Made by a program: the position numbers and the translations under genes. A DNA stretch of 16,737 bases from Rodentolepis nana (Eukaryota > Platyhelminthes > Cestoda > Cyclophyllidea > Hymenolepididae): the NCBI GenBank assembly GCA_900617975.1, contig UZAE01013192.1:1-16737 (forward strand). The letters run 5' to 3'. How positions within the stretch are numbered: the stretch's first letter is position 1; each line of letters starts with the position of its first letter. Below, one piece after another: positions 1-9,990 of this stretch. The notes under the pieces were generated by a model that worked only from the letters and a program-made list of their open reading frames with translations, did no database searches and had not been told where the DNA came from.

Positions 1-11
1 GGGTGAGGGGC

Positions 12-27
12 GAGCACTCGAGTGCTC
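12..27. repeat. 16-bp perfect palindrome
   Basis: GAGCACTC is followed directly by its reverse complement GAGTGCTC with no spacer. It lies near the left edge in DNA with no visible gene. It could be a binding site for a dimeric factor or chance; roughly 0.25 such 16-mers would be expected by chance in a window this size. Confidence 0.4.
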
Positions 28-534
28 TAAGAATGTTTCCTTCTAAGTCTTGACGATTTAATGACGAATTGCGCCTAAATTTGAGCAGCATACGCATTTT
101 GGACTCTAGTATCACAACTCTGGCAATCTAAGAGAAAGAAAATGCTAGCTCTTTAACCCAAATGGAAGACATTAAAAGAAAAAAACTATTTAATAAATCA
201 AATTCCCTATAAATCTTTCGATTTACCCTATTTTATTCTTCCCCCTCCCTATTCTAATAATTTTGCAAGCGTCCAATTTTTTTGAGATAACTTAATGAAA
301 TTTTATCCAAATCGAAGTGAGATTACATGGACCATTCCAGATAGAACATTCACTTGTAGAATTCTTTCAGGTTACTGCTGTTTAGTTAAGTAACCAAAGA
401 CCTATTTATCACAGTTCTTAAAATAACATTTTTTCAATAAGAACTCTTTACCTGGGGTTATTAGAATGCACATATTTTCGAGGACAGAACAGGTATTTAC
501 TTGAAATTGTTGAAATAAACTACCTCTGGATATT
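28..534. other. Intergenic AT-rich DNA, nothing recognised
   Basis: No open reading frame with a recognisable product, no RNA gene and no repeat shared with the rest of the window was seen here. The stretch ends at the target-site duplication of the first SINE-like element. Confidence 0.5.
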
Positions 535-546
535 GCCCAAACAATT
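535..546. repeat. Target-site duplication, outer (left) copy, element A
   Basis: GCCCAAACAATT occurs here and again, identically, at 1074-1085. The two copies bracket the repeat at 547-1073. A 12-bp duplication is typical of insertion by LINE-type target-primed reverse transcription. Confidence 0.8.
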
Positions 547-1073
547 ATTTACTTATTTCAAATGGCATGCGTTATGGTAGGTATCATTAGCCCGTTAGTT
601 GACTTCGTGCATCACAGAAAGGAAGAGGAACACCAAAGTGGCAAAAAGTCGAGAGGGGGGACATAATAATGATTCACAGATGTGACGGAGACAGAGAGAT
701 AGGGACAGAATAATGATTAACAGATGTGAAAGAGACAGACCAGAGACAGTGGAGGGATTAATGATTTGCAGATGTTAGAGACAGACACAAAACAGAATAA
801 TGATTCACAGATGTAAAGGAGACAGACAAAGGAGGAACACCAAAGTGGCAAAAAGTCGAGAGGGGGGACATAATAATGATTCACAGACGTAAAAGAGACA
901 GGCAGACACAAAGGTAGAAAAAAGGTGAGTACTGTGGAATTAGTAAAATATGAAATGCAGTGGGGTCTTGGTAGTTTGAAGTCAGAAGTCAACTACCGAT
1001 TAATAGACTTTCTGCCGTATGAGTATGCGTTGACCAGAGTGCACCACGTGGAGGTATGTCAATCGCACACCCC
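547..1073 (-). mobile_element. SINE-like retroposon, copy A
   Basis: This is a copy of an interspersed repeat found four times in the window. Read on the minus strand it starts with GGGGTGT at 1073-1067, runs through the core block containing the complement of GCCGTATGAGTATGCGTTG, and ends in an A/T-rich tail (complement of ATTTACTTATTTCAAAT, 547-563). It is flanked by a perfect 12-bp target-site duplication (535-546 and 1074-1085). It has no terminal inverted repeats and no protein-coding capacity; the reading frames across it are incidental. At 527 bp it is longer than the other copies (about 290-325 bp) because of the internal expansion at 625-887. I do not recognise the family. Retroposition by a LINE partner is inferred from the duplication and tail. 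Confidence 0.75.
625..887. repeat. Internal duplication and minisatellite within copy A
   Basis: A 56-base block is present identically at 625-680 and 832-887, an offset of 207. Between and within these blocks a unit starting AATAATGATT and continuing CACAGATGT with variations recurs at 665, 709, 757, 796 and 872, so spacings are 44, 48, 39 and 76 bases. Copies B and D have only one such block. This is an element-internal tandem expansion, probably by slippage or unequal exchange. Confidence 0.75.
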
Positions 1074-1085
1074 GCCCAAACAATT
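1074..1085. repeat. Target-site duplication, inner (right) copy, element A
   Basis: GCCCAAACAATT is identical to 535-546 and starts directly after the four C residues that form the element's 5' end on the minus strand. Confidence 0.8.
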
Positions 1086-1384
1086 GTAATACAAGTGAGT
1101 GCCTCCATTGATTAACGTTTAATATCATTAAGGGGGGGGGAATTTCAGGGAATCTTTTTAAATATCAGTAAAAGGGAATTTGCGCTGTTATTCTAACAAC
1201 CATCAATTGATCCTGTTTTGTGGCAGTTAATAAGTTGTAACCATGCCTCGAATAGGGTATAATTCGGTTGCTTAGAGGAAAAGTACGTTTTGTTGTATGT
1301 AAGTATTATCGCAGTGCATTTTCCAAATAAAGAATGTATATTTCTGAAGATCCTTCAGTTTGAGTACCTCTACTCGGTTTCCAC
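1086..1384. other. Spacer between two head-to-head SINE-like copies
   Basis: About 300 bases of AT-rich DNA with a G9 run at 1132-1140. No gene or repeat is recognised. It forms the spacer of the large imperfect inverted repeat made by copies A and B. Confidence 0.5.
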
Positions 1385-1397
1385 AACATTGAGTATA
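1385..1397. repeat. Target-site duplication, left copy, element B
   Basis: AACATTGAGTATA matches AACATTGAATATA at 1724-1736 with one mismatch over 13 bases. Confidence 0.7.
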
Positions 1398-1398
1398 T

Positions 1399-1723
1399 GG
1401 GGTGTACGATAGACTTACCTCCACGTGGTGTACCCTGAGCAACGTATACTCATACGGCAAAAAAGTCTGTCAAACCGGCAGTTGACTTCTGACTTTAAAC
1501 TACCATCACCCCACTTTATGTCATATTCCACCAACTCCACAGTACTCATTTTACCTTTTCTCTGCCTTTGTGTCTGTCTGTCTCCTTAATGTCTGTGAAT
1601 AATTAGTCAGTCCTCCCCTCTCGACTTTTTGTCACTTTGATGTTCCTCCTCCTCCCTGTGAAGCCCAAAGTCAGCTGAAGGGCTAATGATAATTATCAAA
1701 ACACCTGCTATTCAAAATAAGTA
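1399..1723 (+). mobile_element. SINE-like retroposon, copy B
   Basis: This copy reads in the sense direction on the plus strand. It starts with GGGGTGTACGATAGACTTAC, continues through CTCATACGGC and a CT-rich central part, and ends in an A-rich tail finishing AAAATAAGTA at 1723. The 5' terminus GGGGTGT is shared with copies A and D, and the tail resembles that of copies A and C. Flanking 13-bp duplications at 1385-1397 and 1724-1736 differ at one base. Weak Pol III-like matches lie at 1426-1437 (A-box-like TGGTGTACCCTG) and 1481-1489 (GTTGACTTC); they are too degenerate to prove a tRNA origin. No coding capacity is seen. The length is 325 bases. Confidence 0.75.
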
Positions 1724-1736
1724 AACATTGAATATA
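1724..1736. repeat. Target-site duplication, right copy, element B
   Basis: AACATTGAATATA pairs with 1385-1397 and follows the A-rich tail directly, as expected for a retroposon. Confidence 0.7.
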
Positions 1737-3606
1737 CTGAGGGGATGCAGGCGTCGCTGTCACTGATTATCGGGATACCAAGATCGATTTTCCTGCACTA
1801 ATATAATTGGTATGAATTTTTTATTTTTGATTTGTCACCAATATCCTAAAAATTGTCAAATGAGTATGCTTGGAGGAAGTTATTTTGCATGCATTCGCCA
1901 AGATATTATCTAAATCTTCTGTCTGAGGAAAGAAAGCACCGATATTTGCTCGATTTAGCTACCGTGAGGACCATACTAAGACGAGACTTCCGTCTATAAA
2001 TCAGTCAAGCATTCGAAATACGGCATTACAAATAAAATGTCACTAAAAAATGCTCCATATTTACCCATCAAATGCTGTGATAGAAATTCCAAAAATTTAG
2101 TGAAAATTTGGTTACCTCACAGAATAGGAGAAACGTGAGACGGTCAAGGACAAACAAAGGCACTTGACAATTTCGAATGAAACGTGAATAAAGGGATTAA
2201 AGATTATGGCGATATTCCTCCTTATTAAAAATACCTCGAATAGAGATGGGGCATTGAGGAACTGGACAAACCTCAAAACTGCAGGAAGATCCCATAGGCG
2301 TGGTTCTTAATCGAAAAAAACCTCATATTCGTGGAATATGGTTTAAAAGTCGCATCAATGAAAAGTTGAGGAATTTACGCCAATGTGTTGCCTTAATTTC
2401 ATTAACTGATATTTATCCATATCCGAGTTTTTGGCCGACTTCAATATCTGGCTTAAAATGACCTGAAAATTTGGTGAAATTGTTTCCCAAATTGAAGGTG
2501 AAGAGTCACTGTCCAAACTGTCATGCTATGGTTGCATCATGGAAGCTCATCAAACCAATAGAAAACGCCAGACAGTCAACTCAACTCCGCCTTTAAATGA
2601 AACCCATCCCTGTTTCTAGCAGACAACCAAATCAGTAAGTGAACGTACTCTGCTGTTGACATTTTGACAGTTAGCTTTGAAAAAACTGCCATTGGTCCAG
2701 CAGTTGGTTGGCGTTCAATTATATGAAGAAGATTCTGATCTAACAGATACTATTTGTCAATACGGTAGTGGGTTAAGGTATCTATACGGCTCTCTTTCAC
2801 TGAGTAAAGAACCCCTAGATCTTTGCAACCCCTGTTCTTGCTCTCTAAATCGGCGAACCTTCCTTTACCTCACTCACTCTTTTGGCCGATATAAGATAAT
2901 ATATGGTCTGCTTTCTTTTAAAAGAGAGATGATTCAACTTAGTATCGCTTAGACAGGATTGTTTTTATAAGGTTTATCGTAGAGTGGCGGAGTAGTGAAT
3001 TCCTAAAAACACCATATTTGCACATTTTAAATTGTAAATTTACTAAACTATCCACATTCTATAATATTTGCATGGTTAAATAATCACGGTAATTATAAAA
3101 TTATGGCCTTGAATCTGTTGCGAGATTCAAAAAATGCAACTGATCCACTTCAAATGTGATTGTCTTTTTCAGTGATGTGAATGGATATCGCAAGTACACC
3201 GTGATTAAACAGTTGAAATCGAATTTCTAAGGAAGATGAGTCTTCGCATTTATCACGTTTAGTAACGTCAATTTTGTAGCAATTCAAGGAGGTGTACACA
3301 AACTCACGGTCGAAGTTGTCTGTATCTCGGCATGGTTGGGAATAAATTGAGATAATCTTAAAACGAGTGTGGATTTGAGGTGTCATTTAAATTTGTAATC
3401 GGAAGAAAAAAATGTGGACTTCTGTTCACGCACAAACTCTAGTGCCAATCACGGTTTGGTCAAATAATAGTTGCAGTTGCGGTTTAACTTTTGACAAACA
3501 TTTTGAGTAAGGCAGATATGCTTCACTCAAATTCCGACTCGCTGCTCAAGCATTCAGTCCCACGCCCTTTTAGTATATCTGATAAAAATACCTAATTATC
3601 CCCCAT

Positions 3607-3630
3607 CTCCCCTCCCTCCCTCCCTCTCTC
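3607..3630. repeat. Pyrimidine CCCT/CT simple repeat
   Basis: CCCT units repeat here and then grade into CTCTCT, giving a purely pyrimidine strand. It is a microsatellite-like stretch with no gene nearby. Confidence 0.7.
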
Positions 3631-4059
3631 GTCCATACTTTGTTTAATCTGATACTTGGCCTCACGTCTTCTCCGTTGCTGTGGCAACAACGATATGTTT
3701 TAACAATTAATTGTGCTGTGCATAAAATGATTTAATCTATCCATTCTACTGTAGATAGATAGCTTGTAGCTTTAAATCTTCATTCGTCACGCCTTTGCCA
3801 CCCATGCGTACAGACCCCACGTGTTGATTAAATTGGCATTTCATTATTTTTTTCACCTTTTCTGGGAAGGTTATGAAAGCACATGAAATATGTTCTATGG
3901 GTAGACGCAACTGAGGTCTTGCACATGGTCAACTTGGCAGATAAGATCAACCACTAACCAATTTCATCTCTATCGATTGCAAAATTTGAGAATTTAAGTA
4001 TTTATTTTTCCACCATTTTAGGGGAAAAAACATACATCTATTTTGGTTCTCCTTTCAAA

Positions 4060-4070
4060 CCCCCCCCCCC
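4060..4070. repeat. C11 homopolymer
   Basis: Eleven C residues in AT-rich surroundings. It is one of about ten such C or G runs in the window. It lies inside a short open frame (4043-4270) that I do not consider a gene. Confidence 0.85.
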
Positions 4071-4394
4071 TCCGGCCTCAATTAAAACTTTTACTACCCT
4101 TGATTGAAAATCGATGTATCAGGTATGCACGCTCAAACAATGCGGATTTAATACCATCTGCTGCTTATTCTCATAAAGTATGTAGCTTACTTCATGATGC
4201 CAACATTTTTCACCCGGATTCACGTCATTTTGATTTATTCATGTCCTGTAACAGGCAAGACCACACCTAATAAATAAGCAATAATTGCTTCCTATACTAT
4301 TTTCATCGATTTGTATCTACAATATTTCCCTGATCATCATGGTTTGCTATTAGTCATTATTCCCACCATTACTCTTTTGCTTAGACCTCATCGG

Positions 4395-4404
4395 CCCCCC
4401 CCCC
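4395..4404. repeat. C10 homopolymer
   Basis: Ten C residues followed by GCCCACC. It is part of the same class of C/G runs scattered through the window. Confidence 0.85.
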
Positions 4405-5076
4405 GCCCACCAACCCTTCTTCAATTGATCAATCTTCCTGTTCTTTTCAACCACGTACAATGCCCCAAATAAAGGACAAAGGTCTATGGTCTGAACCGGC
4501 CTTATTTTAAAAAAGAATGTCATAGAGGAATGAAGCGAATAGAGAACCACATAACGCACTCTTCCATGCATGCATAGTTGTGAAGTGGAGGAGAAATTTT
4601 TCCGAACTAGCAGTGGGTTATCGACGCATGTTCCGAGGATTGGAAATCGATAATTGCATCGACCGCAAAACGCAACACAATTCAATATCACTACCAAGTC
4701 CTGATTTATTCTAATAACAAACAGTTACCACTATTAAAGAAAGTCTAGCTGAATAAAATAGCGTAACTCTCTAAGTCACTTGTTGCTTATTAGAGGGAGA
4801 GCTGGGAAAAATTTAATTCCCTGATGCCATTTAAAATAATTATCAAATAAGTAAATTAATAACCACTAATAAGGTACCGTTGATTTCTGATTGGAATGTG
4901 CTTTCCTTTTCGTAAGGGAAACGGCCTGACTTTTGGACTAATGGCAAAAAAGAAAGCGCCTAAAATTGCTTTTTATTTTCTCTCGCAGAATAGTTGTCCG
5001 TTCGCGCTACACTCGAAAGAGTTCGCATGCTAATATATCGATATGTATGGATAAGAATAAATATAGAAAAAATTAA

Positions 5077-5085
5077 CCCCCCCCC
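5077..5085. repeat. C9 homopolymer
   Basis: Nine C residues followed by TCCCCCTACCTCTCC, a locally pyrimidine-rich stretch in intergenic DNA. Confidence 0.8.
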
Positions 5086-5489
5086 TCCCCCTACCTCTCC
5101 CTTGTCCATTGCAATGTTAACCAAGCAGACAGGTAAGCTTGCGGTCATAACCTTTTCGTGCAACTAGATGTAGCCACTGCGCACTGACCTACTGAAATTA
5201 TGCGAGGCAGAACACGGATAGGGGGAGACAGAGATAACTAAGACAAATTTAACCAACTTCAAAACTGTCCATTTCTATCCTTGAGCAGAGAACGGCTGCT
5301 ATATCAACCGTGTTACCCAACTCTCTTTCTATTCCCATTAAGTATACAATGGCGAAATACTTAACCCGTTCGGATTAAAAGCTGATGTACCTGTCAGATA
5401 GTCAAAATGTTACTAAAATGCCATTTTTAGGTTGCTTTATGGCAAAAAAATTAATTATCCAAATGGAGGAATATATAAACTTGAATTCC

Positions 5490-5497
5490 GGGGGGGG
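5490..5497. repeat. G8 homopolymer
   Basis: Eight G residues lie in an otherwise AT-rich stretch. It falls inside a 64-codon open frame (5385-5579), where it would encode a glycine run. That makes the frame look accidental. Confidence 0.75.
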
Positions 5498-5790
5498 ACT
5501 TAAATTTACTGGTTTGATGCTTAATGAATTAGCAGACAGCTATGTTATTAAAATGAAGAGACGAAAGTTTAATCAGTAAATAAAAGAAGGTAAATAAGCC
5601 ATTTTGGAAGACTTCCCCATCTGCTTTGATTGATCTATAATTATCGTGTTCAAAAACCACGCCCTTAAACGCCATTTAAGTGAAAATCCTGAGAAGGAAG
5701 ATATTTCTAACGAGAAGGGTGACGAATGATGAGGGAAGGAAATGAATTAAATCAGCGATTGATTCATCACACTCCGTAAGGCCGGAATTC

Positions 5791-5850
5791 ATATGCATCC
5801 CTCCCCTGGACCAATCACAATGTATCATGCACACTAGCCAATGAGAGAGG
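5791..5850 (+). promoter_or_regulatory. Candidate promoter with two CCAAT boxes
   Basis: Two plus-strand matches to the NF-Y consensus CCAAT(C/G)(A/G) lie 27 bases apart: CCAATCA at 5811-5817 and CCAATGA at 5838-5844. An ATATGCAT element (5791-5798), resembling an octamer or homeodomain site, lies just upstream. They sit about 200-260 bases before the protocadherin start codon, a plausible distance for a core promoter. No convincing TATA box is visible. The promoter role is inferred; if the gene has an upstream untranslated exon, this could be intronic. Confidence 0.4.
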
Positions 5851-6052
5851 CCGTGGGATCGACAAATGGGTGTTCAGGAACTCGTGCACACTGGCACATG
5901 GCCGAACGCTTTATCAGAAAGTGCCCAAATCAACTTCTCTTAGGCCTTCAGTACAACAGCATATCCACCTCTATTCACAATTCACTTCACCTTATTTCAA
6001 ATGTTAAGCTACAACTCCGTTCGAATGTAAGAGACACCGCTATAACTCCACA
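5851..6052 (+). other. Probable 5' leader of the protocadherin transcript
   Basis: This stretch joins the candidate promoter to the start codon. The reading frame of the main protein has a TAA at 6005-6007, so the protein cannot begin further upstream without splicing. The stretch contains several upstream ATGs, including an ATG directly followed by TAA at 6025-6030. A 72-codon open frame starting at 5841 ends at 6059, overlapping the main start codon. The transcription start is unknown, so which of these are in the mRNA cannot be told. Confidence 0.4.
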
Positions 6053-9000
6053 ATGCTAATCTTAGTCCTTCGGATAATTCTTCCTTTATTTCCACTTCTC
6101 AATGCTCAGAGGATTTATCAAGATGGTCAAGGAATTTACTCCCATGACAAATTTGAACTACAGGTGTTTGAAAACGCAACAGTTGGCAGTGTTATTCTAC
6201 CGGATCTCCGTGATTTTTTACAAATTTCGCCTGATCGTCAAGTCCGTCTTGGACCAGGTGTTTTTAGTTCCTTCTTCTCTCTTACCAAAAATTACTCCTT
6301 GATAGTGCAGAATAGTTTGGATCTTGAATCTGGCAAATTGTGTCGTGCCGAGGAGACGTGCTGTCGATCCGAGGATACAGTCAGTCAGGACAGCTTTTTG
6401 CCTTATAGCCACTTTGTACCATCATGCAAAATAAAAGCTGTCGTTTTAGCAAATAGCGGTGACTCTACTCCACTAAAACCAGTTGGACGGATCGTAGCTG
6501 TTATTCAGGATCTTAATGACCATGCCCCAGAATTCACTCTTCCTAAAACAGAATCCAACTCTGTCATTCAACGGATTCATGTGCCATTTTTCGAAGGCTT
6601 CAAAGGGGTGGGGGAGAAATTTCAACTACCCACTGCCAAAGATAAGGACTTTCTTCCAGAAAATTCTATGATTGCTTACTCGGTTGCCTTAAAGAAATCA
6701 GATGGAATGAGTTTCTCGGATTCGACTAGGAGTGAAATTCCAGTTGCTGGAGGTTCCCCATCATCGGTGGCTGTGGGTCCATTTCGATTGTCTTATAAAT
6801 CCAAAGAGGACAGTCTAACTCTAGAAGTGGCTAGGGAGTTGGATCGCGAAACCCAATCCGAATACGAACTAACCCTTATAGCTGAGGATGGCGAAGGTCA
6901 GAAAGCAATCCTGATCATTCAAGTGCATGTGCTTGATGTCAATGAATTTGCACCTAGGTTTGTGGGTGTTAGACCTCATGGGAACACGGAGGTTCAAAAA
7001 ACTCTTGAATCCAACAAACGAGTGGTCCATATCTACGAGAATGCAACACTTCGAGTGCCAATTGTCCAAGTGATTGCAGAAGATAAAGACGCTCCTCCAG
7101 CTAATCAAATAGCCTACAAGTTTTCCCCGAGTTTTTTGCTCAGTGAAGCAGCTTCCATCTTCGCTATTGATAAAAATTCTGGTAAAATACACTTGGAGCA
7201 GTCGCTTGACTATGAAGAGACAAAGCGCTATGTGTTACCAGTGCTGGCAATAGACTCAAATTACGAGCCGGACCTGGGCGAAATGAAATTATTGTCCCAA
7301 TCGATGCAAAAGGTAATGGAAGCAATTGTGGATAGTATAAAGAAGGAGCCAAAAACTGCCACAATGACGCTGGAAATAATAGTTAATGATTGCAACGATC
7401 ACGCGCCAGAGATTAAGCTGCAGGGTGCTGTAAATAATGCTGCTGAGGCTCTCAAAACTGGAATGGATGAGTTAACAGTGTTGGAGAACGATCCTCCAGG
7501 AACATCTTTAGTTTTCTTTAGTGCTACGGACCGAGATCAAGGTGATGCTGGAACTTCACAATGCTATCTATTAAACTGGACGGAGAAGTTCAGAATTCAT
7601 AACTTCTCTGACTTCTTCAGTTTAGAAACAACTAAAGAACTTGATCGCGAAGCACAAGCCCAGTATCTTTTGACAATTGAGTGCTTTGATAATGGCAGCC
7701 CTCGACAATATAGTCAAAAACGCATCAGAGTCACGTTGTTAGATGTGAACGACGAAGCACCTTCCTTTCAGCACCCTTTCTACTCCTTCCAAGTTTTGGA
7801 GAATAGTCCACCAAAGACCAAGTTGACACCTGTTAGTGATAGTTATTCAAATCCAGTTGTAGCATTTGACAATGACATAAACTCAACTCTCACCTATCAC
7901 CTTGAGCCTGCCTCCTCTATTGATGCGGACCAAAGAAATATATTTGATTATCAGTTATTTGAAGTCGACAGCGAAACCGGCACCCTTTACACCAAAAACG
8001 AATTAGATCGAGAACAGAAATCAAATCATAAGTTTAATCTTTGTGCTGATGACGGAATCCACAAAGCCTGTACCAACATAGTCGTGCACTTAGATGACGT
8101 AAACGATAATCACCCTCAATTTGATAAGGAAACATACATAATACGAGTACTTGAAAATACACAACTCTACGAGCCGCTGATAACATTTCAAGTAACTGAT
8201 GTGGACAGTGGAAATCAAGGCTTCTCCATTGCTATTGAGCCTTCACAAATACTAGGAAATGCTTCCGAATTGCAGAACGCAACCGAGAACCTCCACAATT
8301 TCTTCGTCATTCGAGATAATAAACTCTTTTTACGGCAGCCTCTTGATAGAGAAGCAAAGTCGCACTACCATTTCTTTGTGCGAGTAACGGATTCTCAGAA
8401 TTTTGGCTCAAGTGTAACGCAAAAAAGTCTTTCAAGCACTGCGGAAGTCTTTATTGAAGTCGGTGACACTAATGACAATGCGCCGGTATTCATTTTCCCA
8501 AATGCCAGTGCCGCAAATGAGGGAGGAAACCAGTTGAATGTCTCTTGTCGTGAAACCATGGGTAGTTCTATTGGTCGAGTCGTGGCTGTCGACTTAGATC
8601 TCGAACAGAATGGAACGGTGGTGTACTCTGTCATTCAAGGCCCGGTGTCAAATGAGCTTTTCTATCTTGACAAGCAGTCAGGAGAGTTGTTTGTGAACTC
8701 CGGTCGACTAATTGAGAACTGTGACTCTGTTTTTCTTCTTGTCATATCAGCTGATGATATGGGGCCACCAAGTAGTAAGAAAGGTCGTCCAGTGCCAGTT
8801 GAGAGACTGCTGATAAAGCTTCAAGATCAGCCAACTCTGGCAGAATACATGTCCTTAAATTCTCAACTGCCTAACGAGAAAGGACGCAATGACTCACGAG
8901 GGGAAAAGAGGTATTTTGGACTACCAGCAAAGACAATGATGAGCGTTGTCCTAGGTGGATGTATTATATTTTTAATTGGATTATTCTTGGCTTGGATTAT

Positions 9001-9233
9001 CCTAATGCTTATCAGTCGATCAAAGCGGAGGAGGAGGGAGAGAAGTGGAAATGAGGCACCCTATCAAGCAGTGACAACTCAGTGCTGTGAAGCTGGCACC
9101 TTCTTATCAGATGGCAAACATGAGATCTTCGTTCATCCAACTGGAACATTTCCTCATGGACTTCGATTACCTGGAAATAGGCCGTATTCACGTTGCATAA
9201 TCAGTGAAAAGGATGATGGTCTGGGACTTAGGG
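6053..9233 (+). CDS. Protocadherin, exon 1: ectodomain, membrane helix, proximal tail
   Basis: Encodes 1060 residues plus one base of a calcium-dependent homophilic adhesion protein of the plasma membrane. A signal peptide (residues 1-18, LILVLRIILPLFPLLNA core) is followed by seven cadherin repeats ending near residues 160, 302, 453, 571, 690, 813 and 925. Linker motifs LNDHAPEF, VNEFAPRF, CNDHAPEI, VNDEAPSF, VNDNHPQF and TNDNAPVF are visible, as are LDRE motifs at 263, 530, 651 and 764. A Cys-X5-Cys at 97-103 in EC1 is a protocadherin mark. The membrane helix is about 962-987, followed by SKRRRRER. Twelve N-glycosylation sequons occur in the ectodomain. One exon for the whole ectodomain and seven repeats fit delta-1-like protocadherins, but orthology to a named vertebrate member is not shown. 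The start has A at -3 and an in-frame stop at 6005. The exon ends AGG-G before GTAAGT (phase 1). Confidence 0.92.
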
Positions 9234-9603
9234 GTAAGTATCAGCATTTTTAACATAATTTGGGTGTACGAATAGTACCAAATCGGCCTTAATTGATCAT
9301 TTATCATTTGTATGAACTTTTGTCTTGGGGATAAGAAAAAACAGTGCTTCCTCACCTTACTATTAAAGCCACTACCTAGTAATTGTGAGATAAAAGAGGA
9401 AGATTAGGTGTGTGCATTATATTATTCCATTATCGCAGAGCTTTACTATATATATATATTTTACATTTAGCTATAACTAAAGTCTAATTGAATTCGTAAA
9501 CAATTTACTTTTCCTTAATTTTCTCGAGTTCATGGGAATTGTGTAGTCACTGGAACGGGGAAACAGCAAACGAATTCTATAAGGATGTTAATAGTATGTA
9601 TAT

Positions 9604-9609
9604 AATAAA
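9604..9609 (+). promoter_or_regulatory. AATAAA, possible poly(A) signal for a retained-intron transcript
   Basis: If the first donor is not used, the reading frame runs six codons past R1060 (GKYQHF) to a TAA at 9251-9253. The hexamer AATAAA lies about 350 bases further on. Together they could make a short-tail isoform. AATAAA is common in AT-rich DNA, so this is weak on its own. Confidence 0.25.
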
Positions 9610-9990
9610 TTTAAAACTCCGGGTCTTTTTTCAATTATTATTACTTTCTTTTCAATTCTTATATTTTTATTTAACTGCACGAAAGTGGGTGAGGCTATAT
9701 CGAAAATATTCAGTGCTATAGTCGGCCTTGACTCATCTATACCAAAGTAAACTTTGTATTCCAGGTTATTTTCACAACGGTACAAAAATTTTCCGTGGTC
9801 TGTTTATTCATTTATTTTATTTTTTTGCCTAATTTCATTTTTTATATAAATGCTTCATTGTAAAGGCCTTTGTCCTTCCTACAAGGAATATATACTACCA
9901 TTTGAGTTCTTTAGCTACTGGTTCAACTTTTTGCTATTACTGAAAATTATTTGGCGTAAGCTACACACGTTTTCTTAAAAGATTTCGATC

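Larger units (their letters stand above)
1737..5790. other. Intergenic region without a supportable gene
   Basis: About 4 kb of AT-rich sequence. Reading frames here are short (under about 115 codons), lack recognisable motifs and often run through homopolymers, so I annotate none as genes. A frame from 2677 to 2952 is open for 91 codons but resembles nothing I know. The region holds a CCCT-type simple repeat, several C/G runs listed separately, and no further copy of the SINE-like family. Distal regulatory sites for the downstream gene could lie here but none can be shown. Confidence 0.5.

Noticed and set aside
717..992. 91-codon minus-strand frame over copy A, and similar frames at 1272-1460 and 13189-13395
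   Set aside because: They lie in the SINE-like repeats and reflect its repeated units; the frames are not conserved among copies.
2677..2952. 91-codon open frame on the plus strand
   Set aside because: It opens with TTG rather than ATG, resembles no family I know, and has no flanking splice sites or neighbouring exons that fit; a frame of this length is not remarkable.
4350..4697. 115-codon minus-strand frame
   Set aside because: It runs through a C10 tract and shows low-complexity residues there, with no domain; it looks like chance.
5385..5579. 64-codon frame with AATAAA at its end, upstream of the protocadherin
   Set aside because: It crosses a G8 homopolymer giving a glycine run, has no recognisable motif, and AATAAA is frequent in AT-rich DNA.
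6869..7192. Minus-strand frames inside exon 1 (also 6218-6412, 7164-7364, 8395-8634)
   Set aside because: They are shadows of the long protocadherin frame, with no independent support.
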